Made by a program: the position numbers and the translations under genes
The notes under the pieces: model-generated
What the model was told of the DNA's origin: nothing
What the model saw: only the letters and a program-made list of their open reading frames with translations
Database searches by the model: none
Part shown: positions 1-6,020 of the stretch, in pieces
Layout of the letters: the number at the start of each line of letters is the position of its first letter
Numbering within the stretch: the first letter of the stretch is position 1
Assembly (NCBI GenBank): GCA_022013615.1
Contig: JAKLQB010000652.1
Span: 1 to 14,536 of the forward strand
Source: Desulfobacterales bacterium
GTDB lineage: Bacteria; Desulfobacterota; DSM-4660; Desulfatiglandales; Desulfatiglandaceae
DNA length: 14,536 nt
Direction: 5' to 3'

Positions 1-87
1 AGTAGGCGAATGAGGATCACGATCTAACTGGGACAAAATCCTGGGAATACTTTTTTCTAAAACCTGCCGAAAATTTTCCTGCATCAT
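1..87 (-). CDS. Start of an unidentified polysaccharide-locus protein, cut by the left edge
   Basis: Only the first 29 codons are present, starting at an ATGATG and running off the window. They include IPRILSQLDRDPHSPT. From memory, an RxLxxxDRDPxSxTYG segment near the N-terminus occurs in proteins of surface-polysaccharide loci that are sometimes annotated as heparinase II/III-like, but the catalytic part is not here, so no function is assigned. The start lies 22 bases after the nitroreductase stop and is preceded by a GGA-containing weak ribosome site, so it is probably the next gene of the same operon. The coding call rests on the open frame, the operon position and the remembered motif; the family assignment is weak. 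Confidence 0.55.
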   Translation of the reverse strand, partial: MMQENFRQVLEKSIPRILSQLDRDPHSPT

Positions 88-109
88 AAGTCAATCCATT
101 GCGCCTGCT

Positions 110-754
110 TCAATTTTCAAACTTCTTTTCGATTCTATCCGCAATTTTTCTCAAAAAACCGAAAACAGAAATAAAAAAATAGATTTTTCTTACCAGGCGC
201 TTGGCTATAAGCAACAGCCGATTTTTTGGACGACTCATCTCCCGAATCGAATATTTATTATAACAAACGACATCAGAAAGCTCCCATCGTCTAGGCATTT
301 CGCGAGATTTTTGGTCAAAGTACCCCAAAGTCACGAGCGCAATAGGATCTAGATAATGCGGTATGCCCAACACCCGTCGCAGATAGTTTTTTCGAGGCAA
401 GTGGTTGACCCAGCAGGTACCGACCTTTAATGAGTGAGCGGTCAATAACATATTTTGAACTCCGGCCGCAGCACTTTGCACGTAATCTTGATACTCGACA
501 TTGTCTGTTTGATTATCATAAAGCACCAAGATCGCCTGTCGAACCTTCTTGAGAAATCCAGCCGCCCCCCCTTGTATGATCCTTTCAAAAATCTGGGGGT
601 CATCAATCACTATAAAACGAAAACCCTGGACATTACAGGCGGTTGGAGCCCATCGGCCTGCCTCCATAATCTTTTCAAGAACTCTATGCGGCACCGCCTC
701 ATCCGTATACCTTCGAACGCTACGCCTTCCTAGAATCGCTTCGCCTAACTCCAT
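110..754 (-). CDS. Nitroreductase family protein (FMN-dependent type)
   Basis: A 214-residue protein. The N-terminal block ELGEAILGRRSVRRYTDEAVP followed by EAGRWAPTACNVQGFRFIVI is the classic nitroreductase-fold signature: the RRSVRRY segment contacts the FMN phosphate and the (A/S)P(T/S) segment lies by the flavin. The later VGTCWVNHL and ALVTLGYFDQ segments also fit. Members reduce nitro groups, quinones, enones or flavins with NAD(P)H; the substrate here cannot be read. I place the start at 754 rather than at the in-frame ATG at 784 because AGGAG lies seven bases before it, while the 784 start has no ribosome site. The C-terminal ~35 residues are basic and hydrophobic (KRLVRKIYFFISVFGFLRKI) and may form an amphipathic membrane-contact helix, which is unusual for the family. 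It sits downstream of the UPF0104 gene in the same direction, so a role in tailoring a glycan or lipid intermediate is possible but unproven. Confidence 0.85.
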   Translation of the reverse strand: MELGEAILGRRSVRRYTDEAVPHRVLEKIMEAGRWAPTACNVQGFRFIVIDDPQIFERIIQGGAAGFLKKVRQAILVLYDNQTDNVEYQDYVQSAAAGVQNMLLTAHSLKVGTCWVNHLPRKNYLRRVLGIPHYLDPIALVTLGYFDQKSREMPRRWELSDVVCYNKYSIREMSRPKNRLLLIAKRLVRKIYFFISVFGFLRKIADRIEKKFEN

Positions 755-820
755 TCCAACGCTCCTAATGAGGGCAACATACATAAAACCGAAAAAGTCA
801 GTTTTCCTGCGGCTACCTCA

Positions 821-1696
821 TTAATATGCAACTCGCCTCAATTTCAAAAACGTCGCAACTATGAAATAAAACAAATCTCCCCCCACAGTCACCACCCGTC
901 CCAACACCACGGCCAGCAGCAAATCGGCTTCGGCTATCCGTCCTCCAAGCAAAAACAGCAGCACTAACTCACGCACCCCCACACCCGCCGGCGCCCCTGG
1001 GGTGACCAAACCAGCCAACCATGCAAGGACATATGCACCACACAAGGCAGAAAAGCCGGGTATCTCCGCAACGGAAGGAACGACGACCGTCAAGATGCCG
1101 ATGAACACCATACCCGACACTGCCAGATAGATAATCTGCCAAAACAGCGCATCGCATACTGAAAATGACAGCAAGCGGCGCAAGAGAACGGACACCGCCA
1201 GCAACGCCAACAAAAAAATCCCAAAAGACAGCCAACCCGGGAGCTGTGACCAAAGCAACGGTAATGCCAAAATAGCGAAAAACACACAAGAAAGCGCGAT
1301 CAGTCCCAACTCCCACAACGCCGATTTGGCCAGGACCCGCGCCGGCAACCCCACGGCCATACCTATTGCTTGACGACCGGCCAGATGACAGATGTTGCCT
1401 GGCACATACTTGGCCATCTGCGACAAGCCGTAGGCCTTCAGCGCCCATTTTCTTTCGACTTTCACATCAAAGAAGCTCAACAAATGCCACCAGGCCAGCG
1501 CCAAAAACACATTGGCAGCGCCGTAAATGACGGCAAGCATACTGATCAAAAGCCAGGCGATTGCATCGAAACGAGCGAGGTCAATTTGTTCAGAGTAGGT
1601 GCTCAATCGCATAAGAACGAACACCACGCCGAGCAAACCCAGCCCTCCACCAATTATGTGCAACCATGTCCGCAAGGAAAAACGCACACGGCCCAT
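821..1696 (-). CDS. UPF0104 / LPG-synthase TM-region-like polytopic membrane protein
   Basis: A 291-residue, very hydrophobic protein with about eight predicted membrane helices, the first at about residues 12-31 and the second at about 45-68. Two conserved family blocks are visible: LSQMAKYVPGNICHLAGR near residue 92 and PGAPAGVGVRELVLLFLLGG in the C-terminal third. These match the family covering the membrane part of lysylphosphatidylglycerol synthase and AglD/UPF0104 proteins. The soluble aminoacyl-transferase domain of MprF is absent, so this is the membrane module alone. Such proteins are often found beside DPM1-like glycosyltransferases and methyltransferases, as here, and are suspected of moving or using lipid-linked sugars; that role is inference. 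Its ATG follows directly after the TAG of the upstream methyltransferase remnant. The gene is GC-richer than those upstream of 3814. Confidence 0.85.
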   Translation of the reverse strand: MGRVRFSLRTWLHIIGGGLGLLGVVFVLMRLSTYSEQIDLARFDAIAWLLISMLAVIYGAANVFLALAWWHLLSFFDVKVERKWALKAYGLSQMAKYVPGNICHLAGRQAIGMAVGLPARVLAKSALWELGLIALSCVFFAILALPLLWSQLPGWLSFGIFLLALLAVSVLLRRLLSFSVCDALFWQIIYLAVSGMVFIGILTVVVPSVAEIPGFSALCGAYVLAWLAGLVTPGAPAGVGVRELVLLFLLGGRIAEADLLLAVVLGRVVTVGGDLFYFIVATFLKLRRVAY

Positions 1697-1903
1697 CTAA
1701 TGCGTTACCCGGCAGAGCCGCATTATCCAGGGCAAAAAGTGTTTTATTTCAATGCTATCGAAATAGCGGCCTATCAGATCGATGACTTTTCCAGCAGACC
1801 ATTGCTGGATATAGCCCGTCGAATTACCGAAATAGGATTTATGGTACGTATTCCCAACCACAATCCCACCATGCGTTAAGTCACCTGATGTTTTGATACT
1901 CAT
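1697..1903 (-). pseudogene. Internally deleted SAM-dependent methyltransferase remnant (68 codons)
   Basis: The start at 1903 overlaps the preceding methyltransferase stop as ATGA. The frame is intact for 68 codons, but it looks like two ends of a larger protein joined together. The first part, with THGGIVVGNTYHK, resembles the extreme N-terminus of a methyltransferase family that begins GGxVVGNxYDKY. The rest, GNSTGYIQQWSAGKVIDLI then HFLPWIMRLCR, resembles that family's C-terminus (GNTPGHIxHWS ... LPWTMxLCR). The SAM-binding core (glycine motif, acidic loop and ~150-170 residues) is missing, so catalysis is not expected. The junction falls near HKSYFGN, and the deletion kept the frame. A longer frame opens upstream at 1969 inside the previous gene, but the ATGA start is far better placed. 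The family comparison is from memory. A genuine small protein is the alternative. Confidence 0.65.
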
Positions 1904-2463
1904 GAAACAACCTTCGCATAAACCACAAGCTGGTTCATACTGAACAAAAATCGAGAATAGGCCGCACACTTTAAGCCGGCTTGAATTCCTACCATCTCTA
2001 ACTTTGCATGATTCAACAAATCTTCATGCTCCTCGCTTGCATGCTTACTTAACAGTCCAAGTGTTGCGCCAATTTTATGTACCCAATCGACCGAAGAATG
2101 AGGAGTCGTGATAACAATTCTTGCCGCCGGAGAAGCAACGAGATATTGTGAGAGATCCTGAAGGAAAACAGTTGCGTCAGGGACGTGTTCAATAACTGCA
2201 AGCGCGACAACAGTATCAAATTTTTCCGTGAGTTCCGGAAGATTCTTCTCGAAACGATGCAAGGGGAAATCTTTTCGTGCACGTTTCAACGACAGATCAT
2301 CAACTTCAACACCGAAATAGGATACGGAATCTACCAACTCGGCCAGTTCGCCAGATCCGCAACCCACATCCAGAATGCGGCCATCAAGGTATGGCTTCAC
2401 AGCCTTATATCTTTGCCGTCGTAAAAAGGGAGATAAAAGACCCTCTCTGTTTTGGTCAGCCAT
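1900..2463 (-). CDS. Class I SAM-dependent methyltransferase
   Basis: A 187-residue protein with a Rossmann methyltransferase fold. Motif I, ILDVGCGSGELAEL, is at residues 30-43; the acidic end of strand 2 follows in FGVEVDDLSLKRA; motif II/III is FDTVVALAVIEHVPDATVFL. These are typical of methyltransferases modifying small molecules or sugars. I place the start at ATG 2463, giving MADQNREG, because the upstream alternative at 2484 is a TTG deeper inside the glycosyltransferase gene. With this start it overlaps the GT2 stop by eight bases. Its own stop overlaps the next start as ATGA. The substrate is not readable. The neighbours suggest a sugar nucleotide, a lipid-linked sugar or the product of the GT2 enzyme. 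Confidence 0.85.
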   Translation of the reverse strand: MADQNREGLLSPFLRRQRYKAVKPYLDGRILDVGCGSGELAELVDSVSYFGVEVDDLSLKRARKDFPLHRFEKNLPELTEKFDTVVALAVIEHVPDATVFLQDLSQYLVASPAARIVITTPHSSVDWVHKIGATLGLLSKHASEEHEDLLNHAKLEMVGIQAGLKCAAYSRFLFSMNQLVVYAKVVS

Positions 2464-3430
2464 ATTTTTGTTTTCCCGTATCAATACGTTCGCGTTGTTG
2501 AGTAAATACTTTCAAATTAAAACGCACATCTTCCATCAACTTCCGATTCGCCGCCAACAAATCCGCTACGAAGGCGATCAGCAGGATCTGCCCCCCCATA
2601 ACAAGCAAAGTCGAAGCAAGAATCAAAGACTGAATATGACCTTCACCTTCGCCGCCGAGGTACTTCCACAGAAAGCGCAAGCCGATTAAAAAACCCGCAC
2701 CGAAGAAACACGCACCGATGGTAGCAAAAAACTGAAAGGGGCGATAAATAACAAAGATGCGAATAATGGTAAGGATGCTACGCTTAATATACGAAGGGAT
2801 GCTCTTCAACAAACGCGACGGACGCAAATCTTCATTAACCCGGATCGGCACTGAAGTGATGGCCATGTTTTTCTGTCCGGCCTGGATAATGGTCTCCAGC
2901 GTATAGGTATAATCGCTGAACACCATCATGCGCTGGGCGGCTACCCGGCTCATAGCACGAAAGCCGCTGGGGGCATCGGGAATGTCGGTGTTGCTGGCCA
3001 CGCGCACCACCCAACTCCCCAACTTTTGCAGCATCTTTTTGAGCGGAGAGAAGTGCTCGATGGTTTCAATAGGGCGTGCGCCCACTACAATATCGGCGCG
3101 TTTTTCAAGAATCGGCGCGGTCAGTGCCGGAATGTCATCCGCATTGTACTGATTATCTGCGTCGGTATTAACAATAACATCCGCACCAAATCGCAAACAT
3201 GCGTCCAACCCCGTCATAAATCCACGGGCCAATCCTTGGTTGCGGGTGTGGCGAACAACGTGATCGGCTCCGTTCTCAAGGGCTATGCGCACGGTCTCAT
3301 CCGTACTGCCGTCATCGATAATGATCCATTCTACGATGTCGAAGCCCGGCACCTCACGGGGCAGTGCCTTCAGGGTGATAGCAAGTGTATCTGCCTCATT
3401 GAGACAGGGAATCTGAATAATAAGTTTCAT
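2456..3430 (-). CDS. DPM1-like GT2 glycosyltransferase with C-terminal membrane anchor
   Basis: A 324-residue family 2 glycosyltransferase. The N-terminal GT-A domain shows IIQIPCLNEADTL (residues 4-16), IIIDDGSTDE (37-46) and NTDADNQY (88-95), the last holding the D-A-D that binds the metal and nucleotide sugar. The PSGFRAM block and the layout match dolichyl/polyprenyl-phosphate sugar synthases. Two hydrophobic segments at about residues 228-256 and 268-293 would anchor it in the inner membrane. It probably transfers a sugar to a polyprenyl phosphate, giving a lipid-linked donor that the downstream UPF0104 membrane protein could act with; that link is inference. It is the first gene of the GC-richer block and follows a 383-base spacer, so it may have its own promoter. 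No strong ribosome site is visible before the ATG. Confidence 0.9.
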   Translation of the reverse strand: MKLIIQIPCLNEADTLAITLKALPREVPGFDIVEWIIIDDGSTDETVRIALENGADHVVRHTRNQGLARGFMTGLDACLRFGADVIVNTDADNQYNADDIPALTAPILEKRADIVVGARPIETIEHFSPLKKMLQKLGSWVVRVASNTDIPDAPSGFRAMSRVAAQRMMVFSDYTYTLETIIQAGQKNMAITSVPIRVNEDLRPSRLLKSIPSYIKRSILTIIRIFVIYRPFQFFATIGACFFGAGFLIGLRFLWKYLGGEGEGHIQSLILASTLLVMGGQILLIAFVADLLAANRKLMEDVRFNLKVFTQQRERIDTGKQKYG

Positions 3431-3495
3431 AATAAGTTCTGATTACCATCAATCTTCAGCTGCTTTTTCGGAGAATAGAACACAATTTGTCCCTG

Positions 3496-3524
3496 GTCGT
3501 ATGGGATGCTTTTTCAACCGTCAA
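3496..3524 (-). promoter_or_regulatory. Weak sigma-70-type promoter candidate before the GT2 gene
   Basis: On the minus strand TTGACG (3524-3519) matches the -35 consensus at five of six bases. It is followed, with a 17-base spacer, by TACGAC (3501-3496), which matches the -10 consensus at only three of six. It would start transcription about 60 bases before the GT2 ATG. The spacing is ideal but the -10 box is poor, so this is only a suggestion. Confidence 0.22.
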
Positions 3525-3534
3525 ACTCAAAATG

Positions 3535-3554
3535 GGCACTTCCCGGCACTTCCC
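3535..3554. repeat. Perfect 10-base tandem repeat (GGCACTTCCC x2)
   Basis: GGCACTTCCC occurs twice with no gap, at 3535-3544 and 3545-3554. It is followed by a C-run facing a G-run (TTCCCC 3550-3555 and GGGGAA 3571-3576), which could fold into a hairpin with a 15-base loop. Such short GC-rich intergenic units resemble REP-type elements or ends of mobile elements, but only this one copy pair is in the window, so no family can be assigned. Confidence 0.6.
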
Positions 3555-3661
3555 CAATTTTTAGGAGGAGGGGGAAAATTACCCTTGTACCTCAAGAGCG
3601 TGTGTTTAGATTCAACTGCCGTGACCAAGACATGTCTCGTATGCCACCCGGAATCATCCGG

Positions 3662-3695
3662 AAAAAACTAGCGTTTTAGGCACGCTTCATTTTTT
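3662..3695. terminator. Possible bidirectional intrinsic terminator
   Basis: AGCGT (3670-3674) and ACGCT (3682-3686) form a five-pair stem with a seven-base loop. The stem is flanked by A6 (3662-3667) on one side and T6 (3690-3695) on the other, which can pair across a small internal loop. On either strand the hairpin is followed by a T-rich run. It lies about 120 bases after the epimerase stop and could end the upstream operon's transcripts. The GC stem is short, so termination may be weak. Confidence 0.35.
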
Positions 3696-3709
3696 CAGGA
3701 TTAAAAATC

Positions 3710-3782
3710 GCGCTCAATGTTGTGTCGTTAAATATCGTCAGGGTAGAAACAGCATTGTGGCCCGCCTGATTAACTTGAGCGC
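3710..3782. repeat. Imperfect inverted repeat with 8-base perfect outer arms
   Basis: GCGCTCAA at 3710-3717 is matched by TTGAGCGC at 3775-3782. Allowing one bulged T, the pairing extends inward by GTT/AAC, giving an 11-pair arm. The enclosed 50-odd bases show no gene. It could be a structured mRNA 3' region, the footprint of a small mobile element, or chance. Confidence 0.45.
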
Positions 3783-3813
3783 AGATGTGAGAGTGGTAGG
3801 AAAAGAGTATCGA

Positions 3814-4935
3814 TTACTTATGCCATACCGTTCTATTAATATAATTAGTATAGGTAAGAATAATTCTAACAACTTTTAATGACACATTATCAACATCATA
3901 ATCACTAATAATTTTTGTACATTTTGGATTTTCGGCATATTGTCTTGTTACAGTATCAATTGCACAAATCACATCATGTTTTTTAAGACCAGACATAATC
4001 AATGTTCCCTCTTCCATTCCTTCGGGACGCTCATGGGCCTGCCTGATCATAATTGCAGGAAAATTCAAAATGGAAGACTCTTCTGTGATGGTACCACTAT
4101 CAGAAATAGTACAAAATGAGTTAAGTTGTAAGTTAACGTAATCATGAAAACCAAGGGGCTTCATAAAACGAACTCGAACATCCTCTTCTATATGCCCAAT
4201 CTGTTCTAGACGTTTACGCGTACGCGGATGCGTGGAAACAATTACCGATTTATCATAATGCTTCGCAATAAAACTAATTGAATCTAGCATATCACGGAGA
4301 TTTTCGCTTGAATCGATATTCTCCTCCCGATGCGCACTAACGACAAAATATTCCTGCTTTTGTAACTTTAGATCATTGAGCACAGTCGATGAATGGATAT
4401 TTTCTTTAAAGTATGAAAGAACCTCTTTCATGGCAGATCCAGTTTTAATTACCGTTTCCGGCCTGATACCTTCTGCAAGAAGATATCGTCTTGCATGCTC
4501 AGTCAAGGGCATATTGATATCACTCAGGTGATCCAACACTTTTCTGTTTAACTCTTCGGGAACACGCTGGTCAAAGCAACGATTACCGGCCTCCATGTGA
4601 AAAATCGGAATCTTTTTTCGTTTGGCAGCGATTACCCCCATGCAGGTATTGGTATCGCCATAAAATAGGACGGCATCTGGCTTTTCTATCTCAAGAACCT
4701 CATCCAATTTGATAATAGTATTTCCTATTGTTTGCGCCGCCGTTTCGCCCGCAACCCCAAGAAAATAATCTGGCTTTGGTAAAGAGAGATCCTCAAAAAA
4801 TACTTCGTTTAACTCATAGTCATAGTTTTGACCGGAGTGAACGAGCTTATGATCTGTATATTTCGATAACTCGTGTATAACCCTCGACAATTTGATTAGC
4901 TCGGGACGAGTCCCCACGACTGTCATTACTTTCAT
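3814..4935 (-). CDS. Non-hydrolysing UDP-N-acetyl-L-hexosamine 2-epimerase (FnlC/WbjD/CapG type)
   Basis: A 373-residue GT-B-fold epimerase of the WecB superfamily. Signature blocks are VVGTRPE (6-12), FYGDTNT (91-97), FHMEAGNRCFDQRVPEE (112-128), SAHREEN (200-206) and SDSGT (278-282). The acidic and histidine residues needed by WecB-type enzymes are present (D94, E115, H202). The block reading HMEAGNRCFDQRVPEE is typical of the branch acting on UDP-2-acetamido-2,6-dideoxy-L-sugars rather than on UDP-GlcNAc. Known examples make UDP-L-FucNAc (FnlC, WbjD, CapG) or UDP-L-QuiNAc (WbvD). The dehydratase and reductase that would supply its substrate are immediately upstream, 19 bases from the dehydratase stop. 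It should work in the cytoplasm as the last step of that pathway. The exact product is inferred from the neighbours. It closes the AT-rich block and is followed by the long spacer. Confidence 0.88.
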   Translation of the reverse strand: MKVMTVVGTRPELIKLSRVIHELSKYTDHKLVHSGQNYDYELNEVFFEDLSLPKPDYFLGVAGETAAQTIGNTIIKLDEVLEIEKPDAVLFYGDTNTCMGVIAAKRKKIPIFHMEAGNRCFDQRVPEELNRKVLDHLSDINMPLTEHARRYLLAEGIRPETVIKTGSAMKEVLSYFKENIHSSTVLNDLKLQKQEYFVVSAHREENIDSSENLRDMLDSISFIAKHYDKSVIVSTHPRTRKRLEQIGHIEEDVRVRFMKPLGFHDYVNLQLNSFCTISDSGTITEESSILNFPAIMIRQAHERPEGMEEGTLIMSGLKKHDVICAIDTVTRQYAENPKCTKIISDYDVDNVSLKVVRIILTYTNYINRTVWHK

Positions 4936-4954
4936 CTTCTAGTCACCCACCTTA

Positions 4955-6019
4955 TTAACGCAAGATCTCTTTTCTGCCAAAATCCGCCTGCTGATGAATT
5001 AATAACCCGTGGGACTCTAATAATTCACGGGTTTTCTCAAGGTCAATCGGCTCGTCTCCCGAGCTAAATTCTTTTGTAAGAACGAGCACCTCATTACCCT
5101 TTGTACGTAGCTCAGGAAGCATTGGCAGTATGGAATAAAATTTCCCACGTTTTTCGGTGTGATGATACTCCTCTTCCGAAACCATAATTTCATGCATTTT
5201 CTCACCTGGGCGAATACCTACTATTGTAATTGGCACATCACGGTCTTCGATTAGGGCCTTTGCTATATTCTCAACCGTTGCCGAAGGAGCATTGGGGACA
5301 TAAATTTCACCAGCTCCAGCGCCTTCAACTGCCGCGAAAACAGTATCTACCGCCTGATCTAGGCTCAACAGAAACCGTGTCATATCAGGTACAGTTAACG
5401 TTACTGGCCCACCAGTCTTAATCTGCTCATGAAAAAGTGGTATTACCGATCCTCTGGAAGCAAGAACATTCCCATATCTCACACAAATAAAACGCGTGCT
5501 TGGAATTAAAATATTTGCGGCAATAAAAATTCGTTCCTGAATAGATTTTGTCATGCCCATAACATTTACGGGCTTACAGGCTTTATCGGTGCTAATTCCG
5601 ATCACTGTTTCGACAGCGTAATCATTTTCTTTTATTGCTCTTACAATATTGGAAGCGCCTATACAGTTAGTCAACACCGCCTGACCGGGGAAATATTCAC
5701 AGGTTGGGACCTGCTTCATCGCGGCCGCATTAAACACGACGTCGGCATCTCTTATCGCCGAACACACATCCGCATAATCTCTTACGTCACCAATTCTAAA
5801 TTCAAGCAACTGCATAAAATTTTTGTAGATTATTTCATCTGTAGAAATATTTTTATGTAGATAATCTAAACGCATATCGTGTTGTTTAGCTTCATCCCTA
5901 GACAACACAATTACTTTTCGTGGTTTACCTAACTCTCCTGAAAGAATTCTCTTAATGAGCACTTTTCCCAAAGAACCTGTACCACCCGTTACTAAAATGC
6001 TTTTGTTATCAAAAATCAT
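4955..6019 (-). CDS. Inverting UDP-GlcNAc 4,6-dehydratase / 5-epimerase (FnlA/WbjB/CapE type)
   Basis: A 354-residue extended short-chain dehydrogenase. The NAD(P)-binding loop TGGTGSLG is at residues 11-18. The substrate loop NAAAMKQVPTCEYFP at 97-111 is characteristic of polysaccharide dehydratases. The active-site stretch is STDKACKPVNVMGMTK (143-158): the usual YxxxK is replaced by M154-x-x-x-K158, as described for CapE-type enzymes, and the position that is tyrosine in FlaA1/PseB (VYP) is lysine here (CKP). This enzyme should convert UDP-GlcNAc to a UDP-2-acetamido-2,6-dideoxy-4-hexulose of L configuration. One base separates its ATG from the stop of the reductase gene upstream, and an AGGGG ribosome site lies within that gene's last codons. 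It and the two genes on either side form a three-step sugar-nucleotide pathway. Confidence 0.9.
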   Translation of the reverse strand: MIFDNKSILVTGGTGSLGKVLIKRILSGELGKPRKVIVLSRDEAKQHDMRLDYLHKNISTDEIIYKNFMQLLEFRIGDVRDYADVCSAIRDADVVFNAAAMKQVPTCEYFPGQAVLTNCIGASNIVRAIKENDYAVETVIGISTDKACKPVNVMGMTKSIQERIFIAANILIPSTRFICVRYGNVLASRGSVIPLFHEQIKTGGPVTLTVPDMTRFLLSLDQAVDTVFAAVEGAGAGEIYVPNAPSATVENIAKALIEDRDVPITIVGIRPGEKMHEIMVSEEEYHHTEKRGKFYSILPMLPELRTKGNEVLVLTKEFSSGDEPIDLEKTRELLESHGLLIHQQADFGRKEILR

Positions 6020-6020
6020 A

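Larger units (their letters stand above)
3431..3813. other. 383-base non-coding spacer between two composition blocks
   Basis: No convincing gene lies here. The frame of the upstream epimerase stays open for 45 codons after its stop (3813-3679), but the peptide is not recognisable and an open run this short is expected by chance. The spacer holds a terminator-like hairpin (3662-3695), a short palindrome CCGGA-ATCA-TCCGG (3648-3661), an imperfect long-range inverted repeat (3710-3782), a perfect 10-base tandem repeat (3535-3554) and a weak promoter candidate (3496-3524). It also marks the change from AT-rich genes (3814 upward) to GC-richer genes (below 3431), as expected for a cassette boundary or the scar of a lost element. 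Confidence 0.6.

Noticed and set aside
755..784. ATG start at 784 for the nitroreductase
   Set aside because: No ribosome site precedes it, whereas AGGAG lies seven bases before the ATG at 754, and the conserved domain begins right after that start.
969..1448. A 159-codon minus-strand frame overlapping the UPF0104 gene
   Set aside because: Alternate frame of a GC-richer membrane-protein gene; no ribosome site or family resemblance.
1370..1879. A 169-codon plus-strand open frame
   Set aside because: It lies antisense to the UPF0104 gene and the methyltransferase remnant, has no recognisable motif or ribosome site, and has a composition typical of a shadow frame.
2456..2484. TTG start at 2484 for the methyltransferase
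   Set aside because: The ATG at 2463 gives a normal N-terminus and a short eight-base overlap with the upstream gene; the TTG would extend deeper into it.
3026..3442. A 138-codon plus-strand open frame
   Set aside because: Fully antisense to the well-supported GT2 glycosyltransferase, with no recognisable features.
3648..3661. CCGGA-ATCA-TCCGG palindrome, considered as an operator or terminator
   Set aside because: Five pairs only, no T-run following on either strand in the right direction, and no regulator gene nearby.
3679..3813. 45-codon in-frame continuation after the epimerase stop, considered as a remnant or read-through tail
   Set aside because: The epimerase already ends with a family-like C-terminus, the peptide is unrecognisable, and an open run of this length is expected by chance.
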